In this document: piece after piece, positions 34,877 to 44,256 of the stretch | How positions within the stretch are numbered: the first letter of the stretch is position 1 | How the letters are laid out: every line of letters begins with the position of its first letter | Assembly (NCBI GenBank): GCA_942491465.1 | Contig: CALOBA010000078.1 | Location: 51,162 to 115,161 of the forward strand | Length of the DNA: 64,000 nucleotides | Reading direction: 5' to 3' | Origin: CALOBA01 sp942491465 | GTDB lineage: Bacteria; Pseudomonadota; Gammaproteobacteria; Chromatiales; Chromatiaceae | Position numbers and translations under genes: made by a program | The notes under the pieces: generated by a model | Databases searched by the model: none | Told to the model about the DNA's origin: nothing | The model's input: only the letters and a program-made list of their open reading frames with translations

Positions 34877-35692
34877 CTAGTGGTCCCCCGAGGCCATCGA
34901 GCCCCTGCGTACAACATGCAAGGTCACCGAGCCGCGCGGGAATCCGTTGCGAACGAGCAGATCTGGATACAGCCGCCGCATCCGCTTGCCCTGACCTGCG
35001 ACCCGGCAGCGGCAATCGAAGCCGTGCGTTTCAAATAGCTGTCCGACGTGGCGGCTATCGCGATAGAAGGTCTTTTCGTTCAGATACCGATAGAAGGTGT
35101 CCAGCCTTTCCGAGAACGGCTTGTCCTGGCTCCCTGCCCAGCCGGTCTTCGGGCCGAAACCAAGCATCAGCATCATGCCGATCCAGTACTTGCGTACAAC
35201 CGTCTTGGGCAGCCAATGCGCAAGCGGCATCTTCAAATGACCCTCCCAGACGTTCCAGGTCCCGGGGAAGCGATGCAGGCCCAATCCGTTTGCGCTGGTT
35301 ACTCTCGACTGTTCGGAGATGACAGGGGTCAGGTCGGCCACATGCTCGAGCACCTGCTCGGAAAAGATCAAGTGGAAAAAGCCGTTTGGAAAGCGGTCGG
35401 TTCTGGACACGGCACTCAGCAGCTCCTCGGGCGCGAGACCCCGGTTCTTGAACAGCGCGAACCCCTTCGCCATGACCCGCTCGTCCACATCGACTCCGAA
35501 GGCATTGAAGCCCATCTCGCGGAGCTTGGCCACGGACCGGCCCCGCCCGCAACCCCAATCGAGGACGTTGATCTCTTCACGGCGCAAGCGAGGGAAGCCG
35601 CAGACGACCTGCTCCAGGGAGTCCATTACGTTGCGATTGACGGAGAAGGCGGCGACCTCGTCTTCGGTCAAGACATCGTGTTTGGTTGCCAT
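34877..35692 (-). CDS. Class I SAM-dependent methyltransferase, unknown substrate
   Basis: A 271-residue protein with SAM-binding motif I VLDWGCGRGRSVAKLREMGF near residue 45, the acidic motif II GVDVDERVM, and motif IV/post IV FHLIFSEQVLEHVADL, which mark a Methyltransf_11/23-type fold. The long insertion with FYRYLNEKTFYRDSRHVGQL is typical of small-molecule or sugar methyltransferases. An alternative ATG 15 bp upstream is possible. No glycan or secondary-metabolite cluster surrounds it. Confidence 0.8.
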   Translation of the reverse strand: MATKHDVLTEDEVAAFSVNRNVMDSLEQVVCGFPRLRREEINVLDWGCGRGRSVAKLREMGFNAFGVDVDERVMAKGFALFKNRGLAPEELLSAVSRTDRFPNGFFHLIFSEQVLEHVADLTPVISEQSRVTSANGLGLHRFPGTWNVWEGHLKMPLAHWLPKTVVRKYWIGMMLMLGFGPKTGWAGSQDKPFSERLDTFYRYLNEKTFYRDSRHVGQLFETHGFDCRCRVAGQGKRMRRLYPDLLVRNGFPRGSVTLHVVRRGSMASGDH

Positions 35693-35707
35693 TGGTTTGT
35701 GACCCAT

Positions 35708-36175
35708 TTGCTTCGAATTTCCACGGCCATCAGCATGCCGCGATCAACCGGCGTGCATTGAGCAATGCCGCACACTACCCGTCCCGAGTCCATCCTGATG
35801 CCTAATGATACGGATAGGAAATCCAAGCTACCCCGAGCGTCCAGGTAGGCTCGGAAGAGGACGATAGCGGGGGCGGGATCTGTGGTCAACACCGAACAGC
35901 GGGGCTGACGGGCGTCGGGGGCGGTGCAGGCGCAGGCGCTGCGGGGTGCGGGGGCTCTCAGCGGCGGTGCGGCGTGGCGCCGGAACACAAGTGGGGCTGC
36001 ACCGTCTCCTGAGAGAGACGGCGGCTACCACGCCATGCGCTGATCGAACGCGAAGTCCGGGTTGAGGCGTTGGGCCGTTGCAGCCAGCGTTCGCAGTGCC
36101 GGGCGGCCTCCGTACCCACCGTACCCAGGGTCAGATCCCTTTTTCGGCTTGGCCCTTGCGCGGGAGCGGACCGGA
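35708..36175. other. Intergenic region with a possible gene remnant
   Basis: No convincing gene is present in this 468-bp stretch. On the minus strand at about 36028-36100 a frame ending LRTLAATAQRLNPDFAFDQR reads like the C-terminus of a real protein, but nothing recognisable precedes it, so it may be a deletion scar. At 36130-36146 the string GGGTCAGATCCCTTTTT resembles motifs often found flanking small dispersed repeats. Confidence 0.35.
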
Positions 36176-37111
36176 TCACGAAGATTCCCGCCGTCGCAGG
36201 TGCTGCGCCAATTCAAGCAGGATGCCTGCAACCCGCTCCAAGGTGCCCTCGACATCCGCAACCCGGCCCGATCCTGCATCGATGGCTAGGATCTTTTCAT
36301 CGATCTCGCCGACATCGCAGCCCTCGGTGAAGATTCTGAAAAACTGCTGCCAGGCACCGATCGGGATACCGCACAACCGTTGCCCGAACAGCTCCGCGAT
36401 GTACGTCTCCATGAGACCGGTCCGAGCAAATCTTCCGAAGTTGCTGCCGCCATCCGAGCGGGGCCGGTCCGAGATGGCGTCGGACTTGGTCGGGTACTGC
36501 GTAGTCGCCGTAGACAAATCGATACCGGTGTTCGGGGCGGCGCGACCCGCTGCCGGCGATTTCCAGCCCTTCCTGTGCTGCCACCACCAGTTTCGGTATT
36601 CGGCGGCGAAACGTGCGTGAGTCACGAAGGGATTGTGCACGATCGGCGTGCCCGAGATCACCGCGCTAAGGGTCCATGGAACGATCACGATCAGGTCCGC
36701 GGGCGCGCAGACGGCCGGGGTGACCCGGTAGCGGAAGCTCGGCTCCCCTTCCTTTGCCAACGCGTACCATCCCTTCAGCTCCAGACCGAGCAGGATGCGC
36801 GGCTGCTTGGTTGGTGTCTTAGCACGCAAGACCACATCCGGGAAGGTCTGCGGCTGGCGCTCAAAGGCGTAGAGATCGTACTTGCCATGCTCATCCCATA
36901 CGCCGCGAAGGGTGTTCAGCGCCTCGACAACCTGTTCCTCGATGGTGGTGCTCAGTGATGAATTGAAGGCGAACAGGTCTGTCGCCAAGACGCCCTGGAT
37001 GTTCAGCGGCGAGACGAAGGACTCGGGGAGCCTATGCAGGGCATCCTTGACCCCCTCGTAGAGGGCGAAATGGGGCCAAGCCGGCGCTGGCCCTTGATCA
37101 CGCGGTGCCAT
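36176..37111 (-). CDS. Type II restriction endonuclease (PD-(D/E)XK fold)
   Basis: A 311-residue protein whose start overlaps the end of the adjacent DNA methyltransferase gene by 14 bp. It has an intact PD-(D/E)XK core: FPDVVL (Asp91), then 19 residues to LGLELKG (Glu111, Lys113). The surrounding text (YDLYAFERQPQTFPD, DLIVIVPWTL) fits a sequence-specific nuclease. I do not recognise the isoschizomer group and the target site cannot be read from sequence. Longer upstream starts overlap the methyltransferase more deeply and lack nuclease features. Pairing with the methylase is the main support for function. Confidence 0.75.
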   Translation of the reverse strand: MAPRDQGPAPAWPHFALYEGVKDALHRLPESFVSPLNIQGVLATDLFAFNSSLSTTIEEQVVEALNTLRGVWDEHGKYDLYAFERQPQTFPDVVLRAKTPTKQPRILLGLELKGWYALAKEGEPSFRYRVTPAVCAPADLIVIVPWTLSAVISGTPIVHNPFVTHARFAAEYRNWWWQHRKGWKSPAAGRAAPNTGIDLSTATTQYPTKSDAISDRPRSDGGSNFGRFARTGLMETYIAELFGQRLCGIPIGAWQQFFRIFTEGCDVGEIDEKILAIDAGSGRVADVEGTLERVAGILLELAQHLRRRESS

Positions 37112-38165
37112 TGGGGTAGTAGATCCCATCCAGAAGGTCTCCTTGCGCCTCGACCTGAAGGCGCTCGCAGGCGTGACGGTAGAATCCGGGGTTGATCTCG
37201 GCACCGTAGCCGCGGCGCCCGGTCTTGAGCGCCACCACCAGTGCGCCGGCAAGCCCGGCGAACGGCTCCCAAACCACATCCCCCGGATCGCTGGACGCGC
37301 TGATGATGCGCTCGACGAGCCTCAGCGGCTTCTGGTTTGCATGCAGGACCTTCAGGCCCCGTTGGGTCTTCATGCGCTCGCTGCCGCGCACCGCGGGCTC
37401 GTTCCAGACGTTGGTGATGCCGTGGGTATGATTCCACTTCGCCCGCATCCGCTGCCAATCCGCCACGTTGAGCGGGGTTTTGCCGTCCAGCGAGAAGTAA
37501 GGGCGCTCGGTTGGCCGCCCGTGGGTCTGCGCATAGGTCGCGAGGGCGAGCATCTTGTCCGGCGGCGGAAAATACCAGAGGTGGCATTGGGTGAAATACT
37601 TTCGGGTTGCCGCATTGCGCACGCCGCAGGCGTCGTTGGAACGATTCAGCGGCAGACCGCTGCGTTGCCACTCCCGGCGCAGCCACACCTTGATCGGAAC
37701 GCGCGCACCGTCGGCATCCTCCAGCAGCGTCTCGCGCACATACTGGACACAGAGTTCGGTGACCACCGGGAAGCCACGGATGGTGTCGCCGTTGCAGTTG
37801 CCGGCAATGTGGCCGACCCCCTTGTCCCAAACATGAGCGGCTCGATACTGCCAGCCGTGACGCTTCAGGACCGGATGGACCTCGGCCCAGCCCAGTTCGC
37901 TGCACCAGAACCAGAGCGTCGTCTCCGGCAGCGCGTACCGACTCCAGGCCGCAACATGGGGCTCATACCAGGCGTCGAGGCCATCGGTCGTCGACGGCTC
38001 GCCGGGGAACTTACCCAATCCGTAGGGGCCATCAACGACCAACACGGTCGGTGCCGGCCAGCGGGCGTAGCCGTTTGCGGCATCGTTGAAATCGAGGCAC
38101 GCCTGGCCGCCTGAGGGATGACGGTATCGCGCTTGGGCGGCGATCTGCCCGGTGGCTGCGGTCAT
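37098..38165 (-). CDS. Beta-class DNA methyltransferase (N4-cytosine/N6-adenine) of a type II R-M system
   Basis: A 355-residue protein with the catalytic motif IV as VVDGPYGLG near residue 45 and the SAM-binding motif I late in the chain, VVWEPFAGLAGALVVALKTG near residue 300. Motif IV before motif I defines the beta class. HANQKPLRLVERII precedes motif I as in DNA methylases of the N6_N4_Mtase family. DGPY at motif IV is a variant of D/N/S-PPY, so the target base is uncertain. The restriction gene overlaps its 3' end by 14 bp. The short unit has no controller gene. Confidence 0.82.
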   Translation of the reverse strand: MTAATGQIAAQARYRHPSGGQACLDFNDAANGYARWPAPTVLVVDGPYGLGKFPGEPSTTDGLDAWYEPHVAAWSRYALPETTLWFWCSELGWAEVHPVLKRHGWQYRAAHVWDKGVGHIAGNCNGDTIRGFPVVTELCVQYVRETLLEDADGARVPIKVWLRREWQRSGLPLNRSNDACGVRNAATRKYFTQCHLWYFPPPDKMLALATYAQTHGRPTERPYFSLDGKTPLNVADWQRMRAKWNHTHGITNVWNEPAVRGSERMKTQRGLKVLHANQKPLRLVERIISASSDPGDVVWEPFAGLAGALVVALKTGRRGYGAEINPGFYRHACERLQVEAQGDLLDGIYYPNGTA

Positions 38166-38307
38166 GACATCAAATCCTGGCTAAATATCCAGTATAGGGC
38201 ATCTGCGGCGAGCCTTCAGGCGGGCGCAGTGGGAGAGGCGCGTTAAGCGTGAGGGGTGTGGCGAGATTAGGCATCACCCGCCCTAGGGTCAAGCCTGGCC
38301 GCGCAGT

Positions 38308-39003
38308 TCACCGCCGCAGGATCGCGATCCACCGTGCCAGGTTCAGCAGGCTGGCCAGCGAGCCGGCGACGTAGGTCAGCGCCGCGGCCAGCAGCAGGCG
38401 GCGGGCGTGGGGGAGGTGGGTGTCGGGGATGTAGTCGCCGTTGCGCAGGAGCGGCAGCGCGCGGCGGAAGCTGGCGTCGAGCTCCACCGGCAGCGTGATC
38501 AGGTGCACCAGGGCGCCGATGGCCAGGCTGCCGATGCCGATGGCCAGCGTCAGCGCGCCGATGGCCGGCGAGCGGGTGGCCACGCCGACCACGGGGAGCA
38601 GCACCAGGGCTAAGGCGCCGAGGCGTTGAGCGCCCATGGCCAGCCGGGCCAGGGCGGTGCGCAGGGCGAGCGGGGTGTAGCCGTCGGCGTGTTGCTGGGC
38701 GTGGCCGACCTCGTGGGCGGCGATGGTGATGGCGGTGAGCGAGTGTCCGCTGTAGTGGTCCGGGGCGAGCCGGACCTTGCGCGCTTGCGGGTCGTAGTGG
38801 TCTTGGCCGGGCTCGCCTTCTTCGACGCCGACACCCTTGAGGCCGAGATCGCTGATCAGCTGCTCGGCGAGTGCGGCGCCGGTGCCCTGGTACAGGTTGC
38901 CGGGCTCGCGGTACTTGCCCATGACGTGGCGTACCCACAGCGAGGGCCCGAAGACTAGGGCGCCTATGCCGAGCATGAAGATCAGGATAAGGATCGGATG
39001 CAT
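38308..39003 (-). CDS. Membrane zinc metallopeptidase of the YugP family
   Basis: A 231-residue protein with an N-terminal membrane helix (MHPILILIFMLGIGALVFG), the zinc-peptidase motif ITIAAHEVGHAQQH near residue 96, and three further hydrophobic segments, one ending VHLITLPVELDASFRRAL. This is the neutral zinc metallopeptidase YugP/PF04298 pattern. Its substrate is unknown. The region upstream (39004-39576) holds the long hexanucleotide array, so its promoter must lie within or beside that array. Confidence 0.88.
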   Translation of the reverse strand: MHPILILIFMLGIGALVFGPSLWVRHVMGKYREPGNLYQGTGAALAEQLISDLGLKGVGVEEGEPGQDHYDPQARKVRLAPDHYSGHSLTAITIAAHEVGHAQQHADGYTPLALRTALARLAMGAQRLGALALVLLPVVGVATRSPAIGALTLAIGIGSLAIGALVHLITLPVELDASFRRALPLLRNGDYIPDTHLPHARRLLLAAALTYVAGSLASLLNLARWIAILRR

Positions 39004-39156
39004 GTTGGCTCAGTCTGGGTTCAGCTGTTTTGGTCTGCGGTTTGCGTGTTGACCGGTGCTCGGCTGGGGTGACGGTGGCGCTGCGCCGGGGCGGTCAGCC
39101 GCACTGGTGAGCAGGAGATATGGGGGCTTGAAGGCGGGCGTGTAGAGTCGGTGGCT

Positions 39157-39433
<277 letters not shown>

Positions 39434-39576
39434 AAGAAGCCCTGGCCGTCGAGGACAGGCCACCGGCCCGGTCCAGGCCGACCCGACAAGCACCCGCGGC
39501 ACATGACATACTGCGCGCCATGCCGCGGTTGCTCCAGCGGGCACCGCCAACCAAGACCAAAAACAATCAGGCGACC

Positions 39577-40857
39577 ATGAAAATCTACAATCTGTTTCCG
39601 CTGCTGGCCGGCCCCTTCGACCGCTGGCAACCGCACTTTGAGCGCGCGGCCGCGATGGGCTTCGACTGGGTGTTCGTCAATCCGATCCAGCGGCTCGGGC
39701 GCTCCGGCAGCCTGTATTCCATCGCCGACTACTTCGCCATCAACCCGGTGCTGCTCACCCCGGGCGCGCGCACCCCGCCGGATGGGCAAGTCAAGGCCGC
39801 CTGTGCCGCGGCCGACGCGCAGGGCCTGTCGATGATGATCGATCTGGTCATCAACCACTGCGCCGAGGACAGCCCGCTGGTGAAGTCCCACCCGGAGTGG
39901 TTCGTGCGCGAGCACGGTCGGGTCGCCCACCCGTTCTGTGTCGAGGACAACGGCACCAAGGTGGTCTGGCGCGATCTGGCCCAGCTCGACCACCAGGCGG
40001 CGCTGCGCAACCCCGAGGCCAAGGACGGGCTGCTGGCCTACTGCGTCGAGATGGTCGAGCATCTGGTGGACATGGGCTTCCGCGGCTTCCGCTGCGATGC
40101 GGCCTATCAGGTGCCGACGGAATTCTGGCGCCGGATCATCGAGCCGGTGCGCGCCAAACACCCCGACACGGTGTTCGTCGCCGAGACCCTGGGCTGCACG
40201 CCGGAGCAGACCCGCGAGACCGCCGAGGCCGGCTTCGATGCCATCTTCAACAGCGCCAAGTGGTGGGACTTCCACGGCGCGTGGCTGCTGGAGCAGTACG
40301 AGCTGACGCGCCGGATTGCGCCTTCCATCGGCTTTCCGGAGAGCCACGACACCCGCCGGCTGTTCGACGAGTACGAAGGCAACGTCGATGCCATGCGCCA
40401 GCGCTACCTGCTCACGGCCCTGTTCGCCAGCGGGGTGATGATCCCTATGGGCTTCGAGCATGGCTTTCGCAAGCGCCTGGACGTGGTGACCACCACGCCC
40501 GAGGACTGGGAGGCGCCGAACTGCGACCTGACCGGCTTCATCACCCAGGTCAACGCCATCAAGGACCAGGCGCCGGTGTTCGCCGGCGAGGGCCGCATCG
40601 AGCGCCTCGATTACCCCGATCCGGCGATCCTCGTGCTGCGCAAGCACGCCGTCGACGGTCCGGGGCAGGGGCTGCTGGTGCTCAACCGCGATCCTTGGAA
40701 TCGCCAGACCTTCTATGTCGACGACCTGCGCCACCTGATCCAGTCGCCGGGGCCGATCCGCGACCTGTCGCCGGACTGGCCCATGGACGCGTTGCCGACG
40801 CCCTTCCACTTCGTGCTCGGTCCCGGCATGGCCCGGGTGCTGGTGTCCGACGACTGA
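39577..40857 (+). CDS. GH13 alpha-amylase-family glycoside hydrolase/transferase
   Basis: A 426-residue TIM-barrel protein. Conserved GH13 regions are: region I MIDLVINHCAEDSPL, region II GFRGFRCDAAYQVP (nucleophile Asp173), region III VFVAETLG (acid/base Glu202), and region IV GFPESHDTRR (Asp257). All three catalytic acids are present. No signal peptide is seen, so it is probably cytoplasmic and may act on glycogen-derived or small oligosaccharides. The short length lacks an obvious domain B or starch-binding module. The ATG at 39577 begins MKIYNLFPLLAGPFDRW. Confidence 0.87.
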   Translation: MKIYNLFPLLAGPFDRWQPHFERAAAMGFDWVFVNPIQRLGRSGSLYSIADYFAINPVLLTPGARTPPDGQVKAACAAADAQGLSMMIDLVINHCAEDSPLVKSHPEWFVREHGRVAHPFCVEDNGTKVVWRDLAQLDHQAALRNPEAKDGLLAYCVEMVEHLVDMGFRGFRCDAAYQVPTEFWRRIIEPVRAKHPDTVFVAETLGCTPEQTRETAEAGFDAIFNSAKWWDFHGAWLLEQYELTRRIAPSIGFPESHDTRRLFDEYEGNVDAMRQRYLLTALFASGVMIPMGFEHGFRKRLDVVTTTPEDWEAPNCDLTGFITQVNAIKDQAPVFAGEGRIERLDYPDPAILVLRKHAVDGPGQGLLVLNRDPWNRQTFYVDDLRHLIQSPGPIRDLSPDWPMDALPTPFHFVLGPGMARVLVSDD

Positions 40858-40887
40858 GCCGCAACGCACAGGAGCGGAGCCGAGACC

Positions 40888-41295
40888 ATGCTGACGCTGG
40901 AAGACTGCCGCACCGGCGAACGCTATGAATTCGCCGCTGGGGACACCCGGGCCGGCCCGGCAAGCGACCGCCTGCTCGCCACCGCCGGCGAGGACACCGT
41001 GTTTCGGCTCAATGGCGAGGCGGGCATCGACGCATTCACGCAGCCGCGCGCTCACCCGCCGCGGGCCAAGGCCCGCTCCCCGGTGCCTAGCTGGCTTCGC
41101 GAGTACAGCCGCGGTTATCTGCGCCGAGACCGCGTCGCCGGCGCGACCACGGCGGCGCTGTTGGTGCCCCAGGGCATGGCCTATGCGGTGCTGGCGGGGC
41201 TGCTGCCGATCGCCGGGCTCTATGCCTCGACAACCGGTCTTTTCACCCAAAGCCCCGGGGTGACGCCCCGCCGGCCCCACGCCAAGTACCGATGA
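40888..41295 (+). pseudogene. SulP-type transporter fragment (N-terminal piece only)
   Basis: A 135-codon frame. Codons 69-112 match the start of a SulP anion transporter (WLREYSRGYLRRDRVAGATT, LVPQGMAYAVLAGLLPIAGL), including the first helix. The match stops at LYAS, followed by about 20 unrelated residues and a stop. A full SulP protein needs about 550 residues, so this is a remnant of a deleted gene. The first 55 residues (MLTLEDCRTGERYEFAAG) are not SulP and I do not recognise them. A GGAGCGGAG ribosome-binding site is present, and the stop overlaps the next gene's ATG (ATGA), so translation of the fragment could still feed the downstream operon. Confidence 0.75.
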
Positions 41296-41801
41296 CCAAT
41301 CACGACCCCGACTGTTACGATGCCAATCTGAATCTGAAGGTCCCGTTTGCACTCTGGCTGGTGCTGGCGTTCCTGGTGCGCCATATGCTGCTGCTCGGGA
41401 TCACCTTCATGCCCACCACCGGCTCGGAGATCAAGGTGCTTCGCGAGCTGATCCAGCCCCTCTATTTGCTGGCGGACTTGATCGCACTGCCGGTGGTCGT
41501 GGTGGCGCTGACGCGTCGCCCGGAATCCCCGCAATGGATGCGTCGACTCTGGCCCTGGGGGCGGGTACTGCTCAGCGTGTCGGTGCTGGTTTACGTGGGC
41601 CTGCTCGGCTGGCGGCTGCTCACCGCCGCCCGGCCGCTGATCGCCGTGCTCGACGAGCCGACACTGGTATCGCTGTTGCTGAGCCTCATGGTGCTCGTCT
41701 ACCTGTGGGGCTCGCCGTTGGTGCGCGACCTGTTCCGCGAGTTCCCGACGGATTTGGAAAGCAAAGGGCAACCCGGCAACCAGCGTCGATCCAGCGCATG
41801 A
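41292..41801 (+). CDS. Four-helix inner-membrane protein (DUF2919-like)
   Basis: A 169-residue protein with the N-terminal pattern YDANLNLKVPFALWLVLAFLVRH and three more hydrophobic segments (PLYLLADLIALPVVVVALT, LLSVSVLVYVGLLGWRLLT, LVSLLLSLMVLVYLWG). The first segment resembles DUF2919/YfeZ proteins; the function of that family is unknown. Its start overlaps the stop of the SulP fragment and its stop overlaps the cheB start (ATGA at each junction). Tight coupling to cheB makes it the only membrane protein of the signalling operon, and a candidate signal input by inference. Confidence 0.7.
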   Translation: MTNHDPDCYDANLNLKVPFALWLVLAFLVRHMLLLGITFMPTTGSEIKVLRELIQPLYLLADLIALPVVVVALTRRPESPQWMRRLWPWGRVLLSVSVLVYVGLLGWRLLTAARPLIAVLDEPTLVSLLLSLMVLVYLWGSPLVRDLFREFPTDLESKGQPGNQRRSSA

Positions 41802-42892
41802 GCGAGCATGCAAGCCAAGGCACCAGCGTCGTCATCATCAACGACTCCGCCGTCGCGCGCACCGTCACCGCGGCGGTGGTGCGCGCCGACGGCGGCTTCC
41901 GTCTGCTCGGCGAGGCCACGGGCGGGATCGACGGCGTGAAGCTGGTCTGTGCGCAGCGCCCGCGGCTGGTCCTGCTCGACATGCACATGCCCGACATCAA
42001 CGGCGTGGAAGTGACGCGCCGGATCATGAGCGAGTGCGCCACCCGCATCTTGATCACCAGCGCCACCATCCGCCGCAACACCACCTTTCTGTTCGACGCC
42101 CTCGGTGGCGGCGCCCTCGACTACTGCCACACGCCGGCGCTGCGTGCGCGCCCCGGCGAGAGCGTCACTCGCCTCCAGCTGCTGGAGGCCGGGGCGGAGT
42201 TGCTGCGCAAGATGCGCACCGTCGCCCGGCTGCCGCTGCGCAGTCCGCAGCCCGGCAGCGACGCCGTCGGTCGGCGGCAGGCGTGGATGCCGCCGACGCC
42301 GACGCACCAGCCCCCACCGCGGGCGGCCCCTATCGTCGGCATCGGCTGCTCCACCGGCGGGCCGACGGCGCTGTGCCGACTGCTCGGCGGTATTCGCCCG
42401 GGCGCGGGCGCGGCCATCTTGGTCAGCCAGCACATCGAGCGTGAGTTCACCCCCGGTCTCGCCGGCTGGCTGGCCACCCAGACCGGCCATCCGGTGAAGG
42501 TCGCCCGCGACGGCGAGCGGCCCGAGCCGGGCCGGGTCTACCTGGCCGAGGGCGGACGCAGCAACCTGCTGCTGACCCGCGGCGGCAGTCTGCGCTACGA
42601 GCCGGCCCCCGACGCACTCTACTATCCGAACATCAGTCGCATGTTCCAGGCCATCGCCGACGGTGCCGGCCGTCGCGCCTGCGGCGTGATCCTCACCGGG
42701 CTCGGCGACGACGGCACCACGGGGCTTGCGGCACTCAAGGCCGCCGGCGGCCGGGTGCTGGTGCAGGACCCGGCCTCCGCCGCCGTCGACGGCATGCCGG
42801 GTGCGGTGCTGCGTGCCGGCGTCTGCACGCAGGGTCAGGACCTGGACGACCTCGGGCGGCTGATCAGCCACTGGATCGAGACCCACCGATGA
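41798..42892 (+). CDS. cheB: Chemotaxis-type response regulator / protein-glutamate methylesterase CheB
   Basis: The 364-residue protein has a receiver domain (VVIINDSAVARTV at 11-23; phospho-acceptor Asp in LVLLDMHMPDINGVE near residue 56). A Pro-rich linker leads to the methylesterase domain with the full catalytic triad: Ser in VGIGCSTGGPTAL, His in VSQHIEREF, Asp in GLGDDGTTGL. CheB normally demethylates chemoreceptors. No chemoreceptor gene is in this operon, which resembles the wspF position in Wsp systems. It is coupled by 4-bp overlaps to the membrane protein upstream and cheR downstream. Confidence 0.93.
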   Translation: MSEHASQGTSVVIINDSAVARTVTAAVVRADGGFRLLGEATGGIDGVKLVCAQRPRLVLLDMHMPDINGVEVTRRIMSECATRILITSATIRRNTTFLFDALGGGALDYCHTPALRARPGESVTRLQLLEAGAELLRKMRTVARLPLRSPQPGSDAVGRRQAWMPPTPTHQPPPRAAPIVGIGCSTGGPTALCRLLGGIRPGAGAAILVSQHIEREFTPGLAGWLATQTGHPVKVARDGERPEPGRVYLAEGGRSNLLLTRGGSLRYEPAPDALYYPNISRMFQAIADGAGRRACGVILTGLGDDGTTGLAALKAAGGRVLVQDPASAAVDGMPGAVLRAGVCTQGQDLDDLGRLISHWIETHR

Positions 42893-44256
42893 GCCCGATC
42901 GACACCGACGGCCCCTTGGTCACGGCCAGCCTGCGCGAGTGGCTGCGCGCGGCCACCGGGCTGTCGGTCTCCAACGAGAACCAGGCGCCGGTGGAGCTGG
43001 CGCTGCGCATCGAGGCCGAACGCTGCCGGCTCGCCCCGCACGACCTGGTCAACCGGCTGGTTGCCGGTCTGATCCCGGCCCAGGGCTTCATCGACGAGGT
43101 CACGACCCACGAGTCCTACTTCTTCCGCGCCCCCGAGCAGATGACGCTGACGGCACACCGGCTGGTGCCCGAGCTGCTGCGCCTGGAGCCCCATCGGCGG
43201 GTGCGCATCCTGTCGCTGCCCTGTGCCCGCGGCGAAGAGCCCTACAGCATCGCCATGCTGCTCGCCGAGCACCATGTGCCCGATGCGGCGGTGGAGATCG
43301 TCGGCATGGACATCTGCCTGTCGTGCCTGCGCGACGCCCGCCGCGGTCGCTACAGTCCGTTGGCCCTGCGCCGCACCAGCAACCAGCGCGCGCAACGCTG
43401 GTTCACCGAGGAGCACGGCCCCGGCGGCACCCGCAGCCTGCTGCTGGATGCGCAGATCCGCCAGCGCGTCAGCTGGCTCCACGGCAATCTGCTCACCAAC
43501 GCCCGCCATCTGCTCGACGGTCGCTTCGACATCATCTTCTGCGAAAATCTGTTGATCTACTTCGATCAGGCATCCACGGAACGGGCGCTGGACGTGCTGC
43601 GCTCGCTGCTCTCCCCCGCCGGCTGGTTGTTCGTCGATCACGCCGAGTGGAGTCTGCCGCGCGCGTGCATGCGCATGCAGCAGATCGGCGGCAGCGTCGG
43701 CTTTCGGCCGACCTCGGCGTCCGCAGCGGCGGCGAGCCCGCGGCCCGCGCCAGCGCCCACGCCGTCGCTGCCGCAGCGGACCCCGGCCAAGCCGCAGCCG
43801 CGCCGCGCGCGGCGCGAGCCCTACCATCCGCGCCCGGCGGCCAGACGGGCCGAGCCCCAGGCGGCGTCGCCGCCGAGCGCAGACCAGCCGTCGATGCTCG
43901 ACAAGGCCGAAGCACTGGTCCGCGGCAAACGCTTTTCCGAGGCGCTGCTCGCCTTTGATCGACTGTTGGCCATCGAGCCGCACCACGCCGGGGCCGCGCT
44001 CGGCCGGGCGCGGGTGCTCGCCGACGGCGGCGAGGACTTCGAGGCCATCGAGCAGCTCGAGCAGCTGCTGCAGGGGATCGAGGGCGGGCGCATCGGTGCC
44101 GCGCCGCGCGTGCATGCCGACGTCCTCGCACTGATGGCCGTGCTGCTGCGCAAGAAGGGTCTGACGGCGCTGGCGCGCGACTATCTGCAAGAGCTGGCCG
44201 GGATGGACCCGAGCCACCCCGTCCTGCCCATTGATCGGAGCCATGACGATGACTGA
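42889..44256 (+). CDS. cheR: CheR-type methyltransferase with C-terminal TPR region (WspC-like)
   Basis: A 455-residue protein. The N-terminal part carries THESYFFR (receptor-methyltransferase hallmark), the SAM-binding segment RILSLPCARGEEPYSIAMLL near residue 106, and FDIIFCENLLIYFDQ. A Pro/Ala-rich linker (about 280-330) is followed by TPR-like helices (KAEALVRGKRFSEALLAFDR). A CheR with TPR tail is the WspC architecture. It methylates receptor glutamates, but no receptor is encoded nearby. Its start overlaps cheB and its end overlaps the hybrid kinase by 14 bp. Confidence 0.92.
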   Translation: MSPIDTDGPLVTASLREWLRAATGLSVSNENQAPVELALRIEAERCRLAPHDLVNRLVAGLIPAQGFIDEVTTHESYFFRAPEQMTLTAHRLVPELLRLEPHRRVRILSLPCARGEEPYSIAMLLAEHHVPDAAVEIVGMDICLSCLRDARRGRYSPLALRRTSNQRAQRWFTEEHGPGGTRSLLLDAQIRQRVSWLHGNLLTNARHLLDGRFDIIFCENLLIYFDQASTERALDVLRSLLSPAGWLFVDHAEWSLPRACMRMQQIGGSVGFRPTSASAAAASPRPAPAPTPSLPQRTPAKPQPRRARREPYHPRPAARRAEPQAASPPSADQPSMLDKAEALVRGKRFSEALLAFDRLLAIEPHHAGAALGRARVLADGGEDFEAIEQLEQLLQGIEGGRIGAAPRVHADVLALMAVLLRKKGLTALARDYLQELAGMDPSHPVLPIDRSHDDD

